Positions 9,401 through 17,707 of a stretch of 64,000 nt of DNA are shown here, piece by piece. Both the position numbers and the translations under genes were made by a program. Under the pieces are notes generated by a model that saw only the letters and a program-made list of their open reading frames with translations, did not search any database and was not told where the DNA came from. The DNA comes from Rhodobacter sp. (GTDB lineage: Bacteria; Pseudomonadota; Alphaproteobacteria; Rhodobacterales; Rhodobacteraceae), in the NCBI GenBank assembly GCA_027484145.1, contig JAIXUH010000026.1, positions 62,001 through 126,000 of the forward strand, given 5' to 3'. Numbering within the stretch: position 1 is the first letter of the stretch; each line of letters opens with the position of its first letter.

Positions 9401-9939
9401 ATCTGGAAGAGGCGATCAAGAAACTGCGCGCGGGTATCTCGGGGCTGAACCGCGAAGGGCGCGAGCGCCTGCTCACCGCTTTTGAGCAGGTGAACCAGAA
9501 TTTCGGCACGCTGTTCACGCATCTGTTCGGGGGTGGTGAGGCGCGGCTGGTGCTGGTGGAATCCGATGACCCGCTGGAAGCGGGGCTGGAAATCATGTGC
9601 CAGCCGCCGGGCAAGAAGCTTGCAACGCTCAGCCTGTTGTCGGGTGGTGAACAGACCCTGACCGCACTTGCCCTGATCTTCGGCGTGTTCCTTGCCAACC
9701 CCGCGCCGATCTGTGTGCTGGATGAGGTGGACGCGCCGCTGGACGATGCCAACGTCACCCGCTTTTGCGACCTGCTTGATGAAATGACCCGCCGCACCGA
9801 CACGCGGTTCCTGATCATCACCCATCACGCCGTGACGATGGCCCGGATGGACCGGCTGTTCGGGGTGACGATGCAGGAACAGGGCGTCAGCCAGTTGGTC
9901 AGCGTCGATCTGAAAAAGGCCGAGGCGCTGGTCGCATGA
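6484..9939 (+). CDS. smc: Chromosome segregation protein SMC
   Basis: Structural-maintenance-of-chromosomes ATPase, the core of the bacterial condensin with ScpA and ScpB, which loads near parS and organises the sister chromosomes. The 1151-residue protein has an N-terminal ATPase half with Walker A GPNGCGKS (31-38), two very long coiled-coil arms rich in Ala, Arg and Glu, a central hinge around residues 515-630, and a C-terminal half with the ABC signature LSGGEQ (1052-1057) and Walker B VLDEVDAPL (D1080, E1081). It begins with GTG, followed by the family start RFSRLRLNGFKSFVD. Its last four bases overlap the next gene (ATGA). The scp genes are not in the window. Confidence 0.97.
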   Translation: MRFSRLRLNGFKSFVDPTDLVIHEGLTGVVGPNGCGKSNLLEALRWVMGENRPTAMRGGGMEDVIFAGAATRGARNFAEVSIVIDNQDRLAPSGFNDADQIEIVRRITRDAGSAYKANAKDVRARDVQMLFADASTGSHSPALVRQGQISELINAKPKARRRILEEAAGISGLYARRHEAELKLSGAEQNLLRVDDVLEGLAQQVAVLTRQARQAQRYREIGEELRRTEGMLLYRRWREAELARAEAEAALRDRLMAAGRADAAARAAAKAREAREDALPPKREEEAVAAAILQRLVLQRDALGDQEARAMALIETLRGRIVQLDRDMEREAGLNRDAGETISRLDWEIAQLLKLHDGHDDRLAEAAEAAREAGAILSDRETLLSEATEDSARLAARHQSVQRLLSDTRLTMDRLDAEAARARDSVDTAVEALAAAAEAFDVASEGQEAAVALAEATEAALEMAETARAEVQSREAEARAARGEAEGEANALRAEVAALARMVERESQAGHQVLDRLTVEPGYEKALGAALSDDLRAPEVAADARSGWALLPGYDDAAALPDGATPLGAHVTAPAVLARRLGQIGLVARGQGAILQPSLRPGQRLVSIEGDLWRWDGFRASAEDAPSAAAARLQQLNRLVQLKRDLEEVAARAEGARRAHEALQARLADLARADQMARDARRAADARVTEANRAASRAEAERSIAGGRLESARLAVARHEDEAMSARARLREAEAAATDLPDLAAARARVEGAKVAVEAARLAMLTRRSAHDELRREGEARIRRRQEATKELSGWRHRLETAEKRSAELAERRAETAEELDEAGAAPEEIAAKREELSEAIDAAEARRRTAADALAAAETALREAQLSEREAERQNGEAREARARAEARNDAARETVAYAAERIAEDAECAPADLLVRLAVDPDHMPDAEALDTDVQRLKRQREALGAVNLRAEEDMKTVAAEHEALFREKTDLEEAIKKLRAGISGLNREGRERLLTAFEQVNQNFGTLFTHLFGGGEARLVLVESDDPLEAGLEIMCQPPGKKLATLSLLSGGEQTLTALALIFGVFLANPAPICVLDEVDAPLDDANVTRFCDLLDEMTRRTDTRFLIITHHAVTMARMDRLFGVTMQEQGVSQLVSVDLKKAEALVA

Positions 9940-10289
9940 AGGCCGCACTCCAAGCCGCTGGCTTTCCGGGAGTCGAGGAGGAGGGTGGCGTTATCCACGC
10001 GCGGCTCTGGTCGGCATCGGCACCATTTACCGCCACGCAGGAGGGCGACGGGTTCTGGCGGCTCGCTCTCTCATGGCCGGTGCGAGCCACGCCTGCCCAG
10101 ATCGCGCAATGGGGTGCCGCCCACCCGGATGCCCCCATGGATATCGACGCAGGCGAAACCCGAATCACAATGCGGATCGACCGCGCTGACCCTGCCCAGC
10201 TTGCGCGCTGGGCCGCTGTGGCTGAAAAGGCGGTCATCACCTGCATCGGTTGGCGCCGAAAGCAGCGCGCGCCCGGCGAAGGCATGTAA
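9936..10289 (+). CDS. Hypothetical protein translationally coupled to smc
   Basis: A 117-residue protein I do not recognise. Its ATG overlaps the smc stop (ATGA), so it is almost certainly translated from the smc message. It has no signal peptide or membrane segment, is rich in Ala and Trp, and looks like a small alpha/beta cytosolic protein: a strand-rich middle (FWRLALSWPV, ETRITMRIDR) is separated by two helices starting with TPAQIAQWG and DPAQLARWA. That repeated (D/T)PAQ(I/L)A-x-W pattern suggests two related half-repeats. A weak terminator-like hairpin follows. Function unknown. Confidence 0.75.
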   Translation: MKAALQAAGFPGVEEEGGVIHARLWSASAPFTATQEGDGFWRLALSWPVRATPAQIAQWGAAHPDAPMDIDAGETRITMRIDRADPAQLARWAAVAEKAVITCIGWRRKQRAPGEGM

Positions 10290-10366
10290 TCCCCCCGCTT
10301 CCCCTTCTCCACGTATCCCACGGGGTTTGCCGCGGGTTCCGCCACCGGTTCAAGGGACCGGCGGCA

Positions 10367-10388
10367 GGGGGGAAACCCCCAGCTTTTT
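10367..10388 (+). terminator. Possible rho-independent terminator after the smc operon
   Basis: A run GGGGGG, a three-base loop AAA and CCCCC are followed three bases later by TTTTT. It lies 78 bp after the stop of the smc-coupled gene and 18 bp from the stop of the convergent MOSC gene. The stem is short and its loop is tight, so the call is tentative. Confidence 0.35.
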
Positions 10389-10405
10389 CGACGGGTCTGG
10401 CCGAC

Positions 10406-10963
10406 TCAGGCCAGCTTGCGCAGCCGGTCGCCCAGCCGCACGATACCATCCCGCTCTACCGCGCAAAGCACGCCGCGCAGGCGCAGGGGCGGGTGGCCGG
10501 GCAGGGTGATCCAATCCTTCGCCGCCTCTCCGTAGCGCACTTTCCACTTCACGCAGCCATCGTTGAACAGCGATGAGACACGCAGAACAGCCGTTCCGGC
10601 GGTCAGAAGGGTGCCTTCGGGCAGGTTAGCCTCAGACATATCAAGGTCGGCGACGATGTTGTCGCCCGGATGCAGGGTTTCCGTGCGGTCACGCCAAACA
10701 AGATCCATCACACGAAGGGGCAGGATCGACACCTGAATGCGCGGGTCGGGCGCTCCGTCGGGCAGGCGCAGCCAAGGCGCGGTCAGCCACCTTTCGCCCG
10801 GAATGCCCAAGGCGGCGGTCAGGGTCAGATGGTCGGGAAACAGCCGTTCCTTGAAGGTCGGGCGAAAGCACAGCCCCTGCACGGGGGCGTCATCCTTTGG
10901 GGCGGCCAGCACATGCGGTAAGGCCGCCATGAGTTCGGCCATGGAAATGGGGTCAAAGGGCAT
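10406..10963 (-). CDS. MOSC-domain-like protein
   Basis: A 185-residue protein that resembles the MOSC (molybdenum cofactor sulfurase C-terminal) beta-barrel family. The telling part is the C-terminal half: ANLPEGTLLTAGTAVLRVSS followed by a single conserved cysteine in NDGCVKWKV, the place where MOSC proteins carry the Cys thought to bind a sulfur species or the cofactor. The start codon lies inside the 3' end of the upstream transglycosylase gene (11-bp overlap), so both probably share a transcript. Other ATGs about 20 bp inside could be the real start. The substrate is unknown. Confidence 0.8.
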   Translation of the reverse strand: MPFDPISMAELMAALPHVLAAPKDDAPVQGLCFRPTFKERLFPDHLTLTAALGIPGERWLTAPWLRLPDGAPDPRIQVSILPLRVMDLVWRDRTETLHPGDNIVADLDMSEANLPEGTLLTAGTAVLRVSSLFNDGCVKWKVRYGEAAKDWITLPGHPPLRLRGVLCAVERDGIVRLGDRLRKLA

Positions 10964-12143
10964 TCAGCAACTCAACGGTGGGCCAGGCGTCGGCGGGCAG
11001 GCCAAGGCGGACCTGTTCCTTTTGCACCGCGCTACGGGTTCCGGCACCAAGGATGCCATCGATTTTGCCCACATCATGGCCAAGGGCGGCCAAGCGTTCC
11101 TGAAGCTGCTTCATCTGGTCGCCATCAAGGCCAGGGTCGGGGGTGCCCGCATCATAGGATGGCGCACCTTCCAGTCGGGTGGCGAAATAGGCGGCAGTCA
11201 GCACATAGGTGAACGACTGGTTCCAGTCGAACAGCGTGGAAAAGTTCGGATAGGCCAGAAAGGCAGGCCCCCCGCGCCCCTGTGGCAGCACCAGCGAGGC
11301 CATGCCATCGGACAGCGTGCCGTCGCGGGCCGAAACCCCCAGTGCCTGCCACTCGGCCACGGGCAAGGCGGTGTCCAGCCCGGAAAGCGACCAATCCATC
11401 ACTTCGGGCACCGTCACCTCGGCCAGCCAAGGCTGGTTTGCCTGCCATCCGTGATGCTGCAACAGCTTGGCCCCCGACAAAAGCGCATCAGCGGCCGAGG
11501 TTTTCAGCGTGACATGGCCATCGCCGTCGCCATCGACGCCGCGTTCCAGAATGTCGGCGGGCAGCATCTGTACCATGCCGATCTCGCCCGCCCAAGCGCC
11601 GGTCGTATCCGTCGGGAAATCACCGCGCGCATGTAAGGCAATGGCCGACAGAACCTGCGGCTGGAACAACTCCGGGCGGCGGCAGTCATGCGCCAGCGTG
11701 ATCAGCGCGTTGCGGGTGTTGAAATCGCCCTGCACCTGTCCGTAATCCGTCTCGAACGCCCAGAACGCCAGCAAGATGCCGGGCGGCACGCCATACTCAT
11801 TTGCGGCGCGGTCAAAGGTCTCGGCATGGCGCTTGGCAAGGCTGCGCCCGCTGTCTAGCCGGTTCTGCGAGATCAGGCGGCGCGAAAAATCGATGAAGTT
11901 CATACGGAACACGCCTTGGCTGCGATCCGCCTTCAGCACCTTTTCATCAATCCGCGCGCCGCTCAGATAGCTTTGCGCCGCGTCCTCGGGCAGGCCTTGG
12001 GCCACCGCCTCGGCGGTCATGGCGGCGATGAAGTCGGGCAATGGCCCGCCACAGGGCGCGGCCACGGCTGTGGTAGAGGCCAAGGCAAGGGCAAGGGCGG
12101 CAAGGCAGGTCAACGGGCGGGGCATCGGCAACTTCCGGTTCAT
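10953..12143 (-). CDS. Lytic murein transglycosylase (MltB type) with peptidoglycan-binding domain
   Basis: A periplasmic enzyme that cleaves the MurNAc-GlcNAc bond of peptidoglycan, leaving 1,6-anhydro-MurNAc ends. The N-terminus has a signal peptide ending in AVAAPC; the Cys at 31 sits near the expected cleavage site, but the context does not make a convincing lipobox. The MltB-family catalytic Glu is E131 in AFWAFETDYG. The helical lysozyme-like domain runs to about residue 320 and includes GEIGMVQMLP. A peptidoglycan-binding (PG_binding_1) domain occupies the last ~60 residues (LQERLAALGHDVGKIDGILG). It is the first gene of a two-gene minus-strand unit with the MOSC protein. Confidence 0.9.
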   Translation of the reverse strand: MNRKLPMPRPLTCLAALALALASTTAVAAPCGGPLPDFIAAMTAEAVAQGLPEDAAQSYLSGARIDEKVLKADRSQGVFRMNFIDFSRRLISQNRLDSGRSLAKRHAETFDRAANEYGVPPGILLAFWAFETDYGQVQGDFNTRNALITLAHDCRRPELFQPQVLSAIALHARGDFPTDTTGAWAGEIGMVQMLPADILERGVDGDGDGHVTLKTSAADALLSGAKLLQHHGWQANQPWLAEVTVPEVMDWSLSGLDTALPVAEWQALGVSARDGTLSDGMASLVLPQGRGGPAFLAYPNFSTLFDWNQSFTYVLTAAYFATRLEGAPSYDAGTPDPGLDGDQMKQLQERLAALGHDVGKIDGILGAGTRSAVQKEQVRLGLPADAWPTVELLNAL

Positions 12144-12216
12144 GGGTCAGCCGAACCCTAGCCTGTCGCATCGGTTCAGGGCAATCTGCGTCACGCAAGC
12201 TTTATCGGGGGGCCGC

Positions 12217-13281
12217 ATGCCCAACAGCGTCGTGATTGCCGCCCTTCTGGCCCTCTGGCCGGGTGTGGCCAGTGCCGAATGGCACGTGACCCCCGCCCCC
12301 GTGTGGGAAGGGCAATACACGGCCGTTGGCGATCCGTCGATTGTGCGGCAGTCCGACGGCACCTATCAGATGTTTCACCACTGCCTCGACGTGCTGCGCG
12401 ACCCGCAGGGTAGCGAAATCTGCCTCGCCCTGTCAGACGATGGCCTGAATTGGCGCCATGCGCGCACACCGGAAAGCGCGTGGCTGGTGCGCGGGCGGGC
12501 CCTGCGCGCCCGGATTGGCGACTGGGACGAGGCGCATGAAACACCCGCCGCCAAACGCGGTCCTGACGGCACGGTCTGGCTCTATGTGCTGGGTTATCGC
12601 GGGGCTGGGGTGTTTGACGAGCCGCATAATGCCGGGATCGGACTTGTCAAAGGCGACGATGATTTGCGTTTCTCATGGATGGGTGACCCGATCCTGCGCC
12701 CCTCGGTGCCCGAGGATACCGGGGGCCTGACCTCTCCAACGCTGGCCCAGACGCCGGAAGGCACGGTGATGCTCTACACCGGATGGGCCTGCTCGATGGC
12801 CGATCCGACCTGCTTGCCCCGCCAGAAACTGACCTTGATGGCAGTGCCCTTGGGGCGTGACGGTCTACCCGATGGCACGCCTCGCCCGGTTCTTGGCGAT
12901 CCCGGTCCCGCTTGGGCCAACGGTGGCACGTCCGAGGCGGGCATTCTGCGCGGCCCGGACGGGATGTTCTACCTTGCGTTTTCATCGTTACCCGGCCCGC
13001 GCGACGGCCCCTACTTTGCGCAACGCATCGGCCTTGCGCGCGCCGCATCCCCTTTTGGCCCGTGGGAAGTGGCCCCCGACCCGATCCTCACACCAGAGGT
13101 CGTGGGGCAAGCATGGGGCGATCCGGCCCTGACGGCTGGCGGTGTGCTGGCACCCGATCTGGCATTCGAAAACGGGCAGGTCCGGATGTGGTTTCATGCC
13201 TTTGCGCTGGATGAAGCCGGGGGCATCGCCGCCGCGCGCATTGGCCATGCCGTGGCCGACTGGCCAATCTGGCCCGACTAG
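12217..13281 (+). CDS. Secreted five-bladed beta-propeller protein, glycoside hydrolase 43/68-like
   Basis: A 354-residue exported protein with a signal peptide (residues 1-20, ending GVASA). The mature part shows repeats of the five-bladed propeller fold shared by GH43, GH62, GH68 and related glycosidases: [17 protein letters not shown], then [20 protein letters not shown], and a late [10 protein letters not shown] blade. The early Asp in the GDPSIV loop fits the general base position of such enzymes. The GGGGGG just upstream is a good ribosome-binding site for the ATG at 12217; the open frame further upstream is non-coding. Its 3' end overlaps the convergent cobD by four bases. Whether it is an active glycosidase, and on what sugar, is not shown. 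Confidence 0.77.
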   Translation: MPNSVVIAALLALWPGVASAEWHVTPAPVWEGQYTAVGDPSIVRQSDGTYQMFHHCLDVLRDPQGSEICLALSDDGLNWRHARTPESAWLVRGRALRARIGDWDEAHETPAAKRGPDGTVWLYVLGYRGAGVFDEPHNAGIGLVKGDDDLRFSWMGDPILRPSVPEDTGGLTSPTLAQTPEGTVMLYTGWACSMADPTCLPRQKLTLMAVPLGRDGLPDGTPRPVLGDPGPAWANGGTSEAGILRGPDGMFYLAFSSLPGPRDGPYFAQRIGLARAASPFGPWEVAPDPILTPEVVGQAWGDPALTAGGVLAPDLAFENGQVRMWFHAFALDEAGGIAAARIGHAVADWPIWPD

Positions 13282-14177
13282 ACCAAAGCCACCACCGCGA
13301 CCAGAACCAGCATCAGCGCCCAGGCCCGCCACAGCGCGGCACAGGCGGCATCGATATCACCCGGCCCCGCGTCGCGCTGCCCCTCCGGCCAGACCCAAGG
13401 GTAATCGCGGTATTCTCCGTGATAGGCGCGCGGCCCCGACAGCGCGACATTCAGTGCCACCGCCATCGCCGCCTCGGGCCAGCCCGCATTCGGGCTGCGG
13501 TGCAAGGGCGCGTCACGCAAGATGGGCCGCGGATCGGTGATGCCATGGGCCAAGGACAGCAAGACCGCCGTCAACCGCGCCGGGAACAGGTTCAACAGGT
13601 CATCAAACCGCGCCGCTGCCCAGCCGAACTCCTCAAAACGGGGCGTGCGGTGGCCAATCATGCTGTCGGCCGTGTTGGTGATCTTATAGACCAGCATCAG
13701 GGGCAAGCCGCCGACAAGGAACCAGAAGGCAGGCGCGATGATGCCATCCGACAGGTTCTCGGCCGCACTTTCAATGGCGGCCCGCGCCACGGCAGGTTGG
13801 TCCATGGCATCGGTATCACGCCCCACGATCATCGCCACGGCGCGCCGCCCGCCGGGAAGCGACAGGCGCAGCGCATCGGCCACGGCGCGCACATGATCGA
13901 CCAGCGACTTCTGCGCCAGCAGGATGGCGGCCAAGATCACTTCCAGCACACCAAAATCGGGCACCAGCCGGACGGCATTGCCAAGCGCAAAGGCAAACAG
14001 CGCCAGCGCCGCCATCACCACCGCCCCTTTGGCGCGGCGCAATCCCCCCGCATTGAACCGGCGGTCCATCCAACCCACCGCACGGCCCATAAGCACGGCG
14101 GGATGCGGCCAGCGATCCCAGATCAGCCGTGGCTCGCCAAAGGCCGCATCCAGCAACATCGCAAGAATCAGTGTCAT
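13278..14177 (-). CDS. cobD: Adenosylcobinamide-phosphate synthase (CobD/CbiB)
   Basis: Integral membrane enzyme of late cobalamin synthesis: it attaches aminopropanol phosphate to adenosylcobyric acid. The 299-residue protein has several hydrophobic segments and the family signatures LLDAAFGEP near the start, [17 protein letters not shown] in the middle and [13 protein letters not shown]. The start is set by this N-terminus at 14177, which overlaps the stop of cobC (ATGA type), so cobC-cobD form a coupled pair. The CobC product supplies the aminopropanol phosphate used here. No B12-riboswitch-like sequence was recognised upstream. Confidence 0.92.
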   Translation of the reverse strand: MTLILAMLLDAAFGEPRLIWDRWPHPAVLMGRAVGWMDRRFNAGGLRRAKGAVVMAALALFAFALGNAVRLVPDFGVLEVILAAILLAQKSLVDHVRAVADALRLSLPGGRRAVAMIVGRDTDAMDQPAVARAAIESAAENLSDGIIAPAFWFLVGGLPLMLVYKITNTADSMIGHRTPRFEEFGWAAARFDDLLNLFPARLTAVLLSLAHGITDPRPILRDAPLHRSPNAGWPEAAMAVALNVALSGPRAYHGEYRDYPWVWPEGQRDAGPGDIDAACAALWRAWALMLVLVAVVALV

Positions 14178-15121
14178 TGCAGCCCCAGTGCCAGTTTCAG
14201 CCGCGCCCAATCGGCATCCGGGCCGGGCAGACCCAGTCGCAGCCACTCGGCCGAATAGGGAAAGGTCCGCGTCAGAATGCGGTGCTGCGCCAGTCGGTCC
14301 TGCCACACCATCGCATCCTTGACCCGATACAGCCGGAACAGGCTGGTGCCGCCGTGGATGTCTGCACCCGCCGCCGCCATCATGGCATCCAACCGCCGGG
14401 CATCGCGCAGCAACCGCTGTCGCGCGGCTTCGGCCCAGCCGAAGTCCGACAGGGCCGCCGTGCCGATCGCCAGCGCCGGGCCCGACACTGGCCATGGCCC
14501 CAACCGCGCGGCCAGTTTCGCCACCAAAGCCGCATCGCCGATCACAAAGCCAAGGCGCAGACCGGCCAGCCCCCAGAACTTGCCAAAGCTCTTCAGGATC
14601 AAGGTGCCGGGTGTCCCGGCCTGCGCCATGACCGAGGTTTCCGGCATCACGTCGCCAAAGCTTTCATCGATCACCCGCAGCGCGGCCACCGGCACATCGC
14701 GCACCATTCCATCCGGATTGTTCGGCCGCACCACGACGACTGCATCGCCGTCGCCCGTCCCGCTCAACTGCCATCCGGCTGCGGCAAAGGCGCGCCCATG
14801 CTCGTTATAGGTCGGCCCGGGAATGACCACCCGCCCCGCCGCCATCAGGGCCGGAATCTGCGCGATCACCGCCGATGCCCCCGGTGCGGCCAGCACGGCA
14901 GCACCCTCCGGCACAGCCCAGAACCGCCGCGCCGCGCATTCCAACGCCATCACCGCACCGATATCAGGCAGGGCCGTCCAGACCGCGTCTGCCATCATCC
15001 CGACCGGATAGGGAACGGGGTTGATCCCGGTCGACAAATCCATCCAGTCGGCCCGCGCGCCGCCCCACTGCCGCACAGCCGCATCAATCCCGCCGCCGTG
15101 GTCCGCCTGCTGTGCGCTCAT
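14174..15121 (-). CDS. cobC: Threonine-phosphate decarboxylase (CobC)
   Basis: A PLP-dependent class I/II aminotransferase-fold enzyme that decarboxylates L-threonine O-3-phosphate to (R)-1-aminopropan-2-yl phosphate for the cobalamin nucleotide loop (called CobD in Salmonella). The N-terminal DHGGGIDAA and DLSTGINP motifs are typical, and the PLP lysine is K181 in [11 protein letters not shown], followed by GLRLGF. I placed the start at 15121 because a GGGGGTGAG Shine-Dalgarno lies just upstream and the family begins near here; an earlier in-frame ATG would add 18 residues. It is coupled to cobD downstream. Confidence 0.88.
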   Translation of the reverse strand: MSAQQADHGGGIDAAVRQWGGARADWMDLSTGINPVPYPVGMMADAVWTALPDIGAVMALECAARRFWAVPEGAAVLAAPGASAVIAQIPALMAAGRVVIPGPTYNEHGRAFAAAGWQLSGTGDGDAVVVVRPNNPDGMVRDVPVAALRVIDESFGDVMPETSVMAQAGTPGTLILKSFGKFWGLAGLRLGFVIGDAALVAKLAARLGPWPVSGPALAIGTAALSDFGWAEAARQRLLRDARRLDAMMAAAGADIHGGTSLFRLYRVKDAMVWQDRLAQHRILTRTFPYSAEWLRLGLPGPDADWARLKLALGLQ

Positions 15122-15333
15122 CCGACTCACCCCCGCCCCGATCCTGCCGCGGTCGCAGACAAAGCCGATCCGCACCCGTCCGGCAACCGCAGGTCACAGC
15201 GATCTGTTTCATAAATGCGACAGATTCCGCGTGCTTCGCCCGGATCGTTCCTGTCCAACCGCTGCTTTCGCCGATTGACTTGATTTTAGGCATCTCTGGC
15301 GCAGACTTGACCTTGGGGAAAGAGGTGTGTGCC

Positions 15334-15684
15334 ATGCTCGAGTTTCTGCCAAAAGACGTGCGTGAGGGTCTGGATGTTGCGCGCAAGCGCGAGGCGCGGC
15401 GAAAATCCCGCCTGCGCGTGCAGGTGGGCGAGGCTGTTTTTCCTGTGCTGCGCTTCTGGCACGATGGTTTCGCGCTCGATGGTGATCTGACACCGCATCT
15501 GCGCGGCCTTGTCGATGTCTACGATGGCGCGCGCCATGTGTTTCAGTGCCTGATCGTGGCATCCACGCAGGAAAACGGCGAAATCATCTGTGAATTCAAA
15601 CGCTCGACAGCCGTCACCGACCGTGCGCCGCTGGACTACTGGCGCGATGAAAATGCCCCCGTCGGTTATCTGCCAAAGGCCTGA
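15334..15684 (+). CDS. Hypothetical protein, possible small beta-barrel (PilZ-like)
   Basis: A 116-residue protein without signal or membrane segments. A good ribosome-binding site (GGGGAAAGAGG) precedes the ATG at 15334. It opens with a charged helix (LPKDVREGLDVARKREARRK), followed by alternating short strands (LRVQVGEAVFPVLRF, GLVDVYDGARHVFQCLIV) and ends with a DRAPLDYWRD motif. The Arg-rich start followed by beta strands recalls PilZ domains, but the RxxxR and D/NxSxxG motifs needed for cyclic-di-GMP binding are not visible, so I do not assign that role. It stands alone. Confidence 0.7.
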   Translation: MLEFLPKDVREGLDVARKREARRKSRLRVQVGEAVFPVLRFWHDGFALDGDLTPHLRGLVDVYDGARHVFQCLIVASTQENGEIICEFKRSTAVTDRAPLDYWRDENAPVGYLPKA

Positions 15685-15687
15685 CAG

Positions 15688-15722
15688 CATTTTCTGTCGA
15701 AAAATATCCCCGCCGGAGGCGG
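15688..15722 (+). repeat. Post-stop intergenic element, copy 1
   Basis: Beginning three bases after the stop of the gene ending at 15684 lies an inverted repeat ATTTTC-TGTC-GAAAAAT, then ATCCC, followed directly by a small GC hairpin CCGCC-GGA-GGCGG. The same layout, with nearly the same first 23 bases, follows the allE stop on the minus strand (60093-60115). It is probably a member of a dispersed family of 3'-end elements; a role in termination or mRNA 3'-end stability is inferred. Confidence 0.5.
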
Positions 15723-15814
15723 AGACAGGCCGCGTCAGCGGTCTGTCGACCCCAAAACAATGCGCGCATCGCGCGCGCCATTTGAAAACCGTTGCCAAAC
15801 CCTGACCGGTCGCC

Positions 15815-16348
15815 TCAGGGGCGCACCTCAACGACCGTTCCCACCCCGGCCACCGCCCACACTTCGCGCATGTTGGCGTTGGTCAGGGCAATGCATCCCG
15901 CCGTCCAGTCGCCCGGCAATTTCCCACCCTCTGGCAAGGCATTGGGTTGGCCGTGGATCATGATGTCGCCACCCGGATCATACCCCGCCGCCCGGGCACG
16001 GGCCCGGTCGTCCGGTTGCGGATAATCCAGCCCCAGTGACAGCGTAAAGGCCGAGTTCGGATTGGCCCGGTCAATGCGGAACAACCCTTCCGGGGTTTTC
16101 CCGTCACCCTGTCGGACCTTGTCGCCCACGGGCGCGGTACCCAGCGCAATCCTGTATTCCCGCACTTTTGCGCCGTTTTGCCACAAAGTCATCCGGCGGA
16201 CGGCCTTTTCCACCACGATCCGCTCGATCTGGCCCACAATGGGCGGCTGAAGGGCAGGGGGCGGGGCCTTCGGAAGAAACAGGAACAGCGCCGCCGACAA
16301 TAACCCGCCAAGGGCAAGGGTCGCAAAGACCCCCGCCAGCCGTTTCAC
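15815..16348 (-). CDS. L,D-transpeptidase (YkuD family)
   Basis: A 177-residue cell-wall enzyme that makes 3-3 cross-links in peptidoglycan or attaches proteins to it. An N-terminal hydrophobic segment (about 4-26) exports and probably anchors it. The YkuD domain ends with the catalytic region: H132 in IMIHGQ and the nucleophile C152 in DWTAGCIALTN. The usual SHGC is here TAGC, as in the ErfK/YafK-like subset. The start overlaps the stop of the MalY-like gene by four bases (ATGA), so the two are co-translated; the functional link between them is unclear. Confidence 0.9.
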   Translation of the reverse strand: MKRLAGVFATLALGGLLSAALFLFLPKAPPPALQPPIVGQIERIVVEKAVRRMTLWQNGAKVREYRIALGTAPVGDKVRQGDGKTPEGLFRIDRANPNSAFTLSLGLDYPQPDDRARARAAGYDPGGDIMIHGQPNALPEGGKLPGDWTAGCIALTNANMREVWAVAGVGTVVEVRP

Positions 16349-17517
16349 TGCAGGTCGCCGAAGGCGGCCTGCAGCCGCGCCACGGCCTCCTCGACCCGCG
16401 CGCGCGGGGTGGCGATGTTAAAGCGCAGGAAGGTCTCGCCCCCGGTGCCAAAAGTATGGCCGTGGTTGGCACAAACTTGCGCTGTCTTTTCCACGCGGGC
16501 GGTGAACTCGGCCGCGTCCATGCCGGTCGCCGCAAAATCGACCCAGGCCAGATAGGTGGCCTCCAGCCCCATCGAGCGCAGGCCCGGAATGGCATTGATG
16601 CCATCGTCGAACAGGCGGCGGTTGCCATCAAGATACAGGTTCAGATCATCCACCCATGCCGCACCTTCGGGCGAATAGGCGGCTTCCACCATGTGCAGCC
16701 CGAACGAATTGGGCGAAATGCCAAGCGCCATCATTCGGTCGCCAAAGGCTTTGCGCATGCCGTCATCGGCGATGATGACATTGCCCGTATGGCTGCCGGC
16801 AATGTTGAAGGTCTTGGTTGCCGCCGTCATCATCACGATGCGGTCCGCCATTTCGGGGGCCACAAGAGGCATCGGGTGGTGCTTTTGGCCCGGCATCAGC
16901 AGGTCATGGTGAATCTCGTCCGACACAAGGATCAGGCCATGGCGCTGGCAGAAATCGGCCGTCGCCCGCAATTCTGCATGGGTCCAGACCCGCCCGCCGG
17001 GATTGTGCGGCGAGCACAGGATCAGCATGCGCTCGGTCCCGGTCATCCGGGCATCCCACGCGGCGAAATCCATCTCATAGCGCCCATCGACCAGTTTCAG
17101 CGGGCATTCCACCACGGTCCGCCCGGCTGCCCGGATGGTGCGGGCAAAGGCGTGATAGACGGGCGTCATCAGCACAACGCCATCCCCCGGTTGGGTCAGC
17201 GCATCGACAACCAACCCGGTGCCATTGACCAGACCATGGGTGGTAAAGATATGCTTGGGGTCGACCGTCCAGCCGTGGCGCGTCTGCATCCACCAGCACA
17301 CCGCCGCCAGATAGCTGGCATCATCGCCATAGTAGCCATAAAGGCCATGTGCGGCCATACGCTCCACCGCCGCCTGAATGCAGGCGGGTGGGCGAAAGTC
17401 CATGTCGGCCACCCACATGGCAATTCCCTTGTCACACGGAACGCCGTAAAGTCGTTCCATCATGTCCCATTTCACCGAATGGGTGCCAAGGCGGTCGATC
17501 TGTTCGTCAAAGCTCAT
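16345..17517 (-). CDS. Cystathionine beta-lyase-like aminotransferase (MalY/PatB)
   Basis: A PLP enzyme of aminotransferase fold type I belonging to the MalY/PatB group, which cleaves C-S bonds of cystathionine and other cysteine conjugates. The family N-terminus DRLGTHSVKWD, the MWVADMDF segment, SPHNPGGRVW and SDEIHHDL (cofactor ring Asp) are seen; the PLP Schiff-base lysine is K235 in TAATKTFNIAG. At 390 residues the length is typical. It heads a two-gene unit with the L,D-transpeptidase. Substrate specificity cannot be read from the sequence. Confidence 0.88.
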   Translation of the reverse strand: MSFDEQIDRLGTHSVKWDMMERLYGVPCDKGIAMWVADMDFRPPACIQAAVERMAAHGLYGYYGDDASYLAAVCWWMQTRHGWTVDPKHIFTTHGLVNGTGLVVDALTQPGDGVVLMTPVYHAFARTIRAAGRTVVECPLKLVDGRYEMDFAAWDARMTGTERMLILCSPHNPGGRVWTHAELRATADFCQRHGLILVSDEIHHDLLMPGQKHHPMPLVAPEMADRIVMMTAATKTFNIAGSHTGNVIIADDGMRKAFGDRMMALGISPNSFGLHMVEAAYSPEGAAWVDDLNLYLDGNRRLFDDGINAIPGLRSMGLEATYLAWVDFAATGMDAAEFTARVEKTAQVCANHGHTFGTGGETFLRFNIATPRARVEEAVARLQAAFGDLQ

Positions 17518-17707
17518 GGGTGCGGCTCATGTTCGGGTGGTCCCTGTCTGGATGTTTTGTTCCAAATAGTCGATATCAATCGGGAAGTCATTCCGAATTT
17601 AGATACTTAATTGAAACTATGTGCTGATTTTGGGTCATTTATCGGAATTGTCTGCCTTACCGCCCGCCCTCTTGCACGATGTGCGCTTGCGCCGTAAATC
17701 AAGCGAT
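17518..17707. promoter_or_regulatory. AT-rich divergent promoter region between the malY-like gene and def
   Basis: This 190-bp spacer separates divergently read genes. Its right half (about 17555-17645) is clearly richer in A and T than its surroundings and should hold the promoters of both units. I could not place a convincing -35/-10 pair, so no exact site is claimed. Confidence 0.35.

Noticed and set aside
10953-10963. Overlap of the MOSC and transglycosylase genes as a frameshifted single gene
   Set aside because: Both proteins are complete members of different families, and an 11-base overlap is ordinary for coupled genes here.
15122-15333. Possible cobalamin riboswitch upstream of cobC
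   Set aside because: I looked on the minus strand for the B12 box and conserved core and did not find them; a covariance-model search would be decisive.
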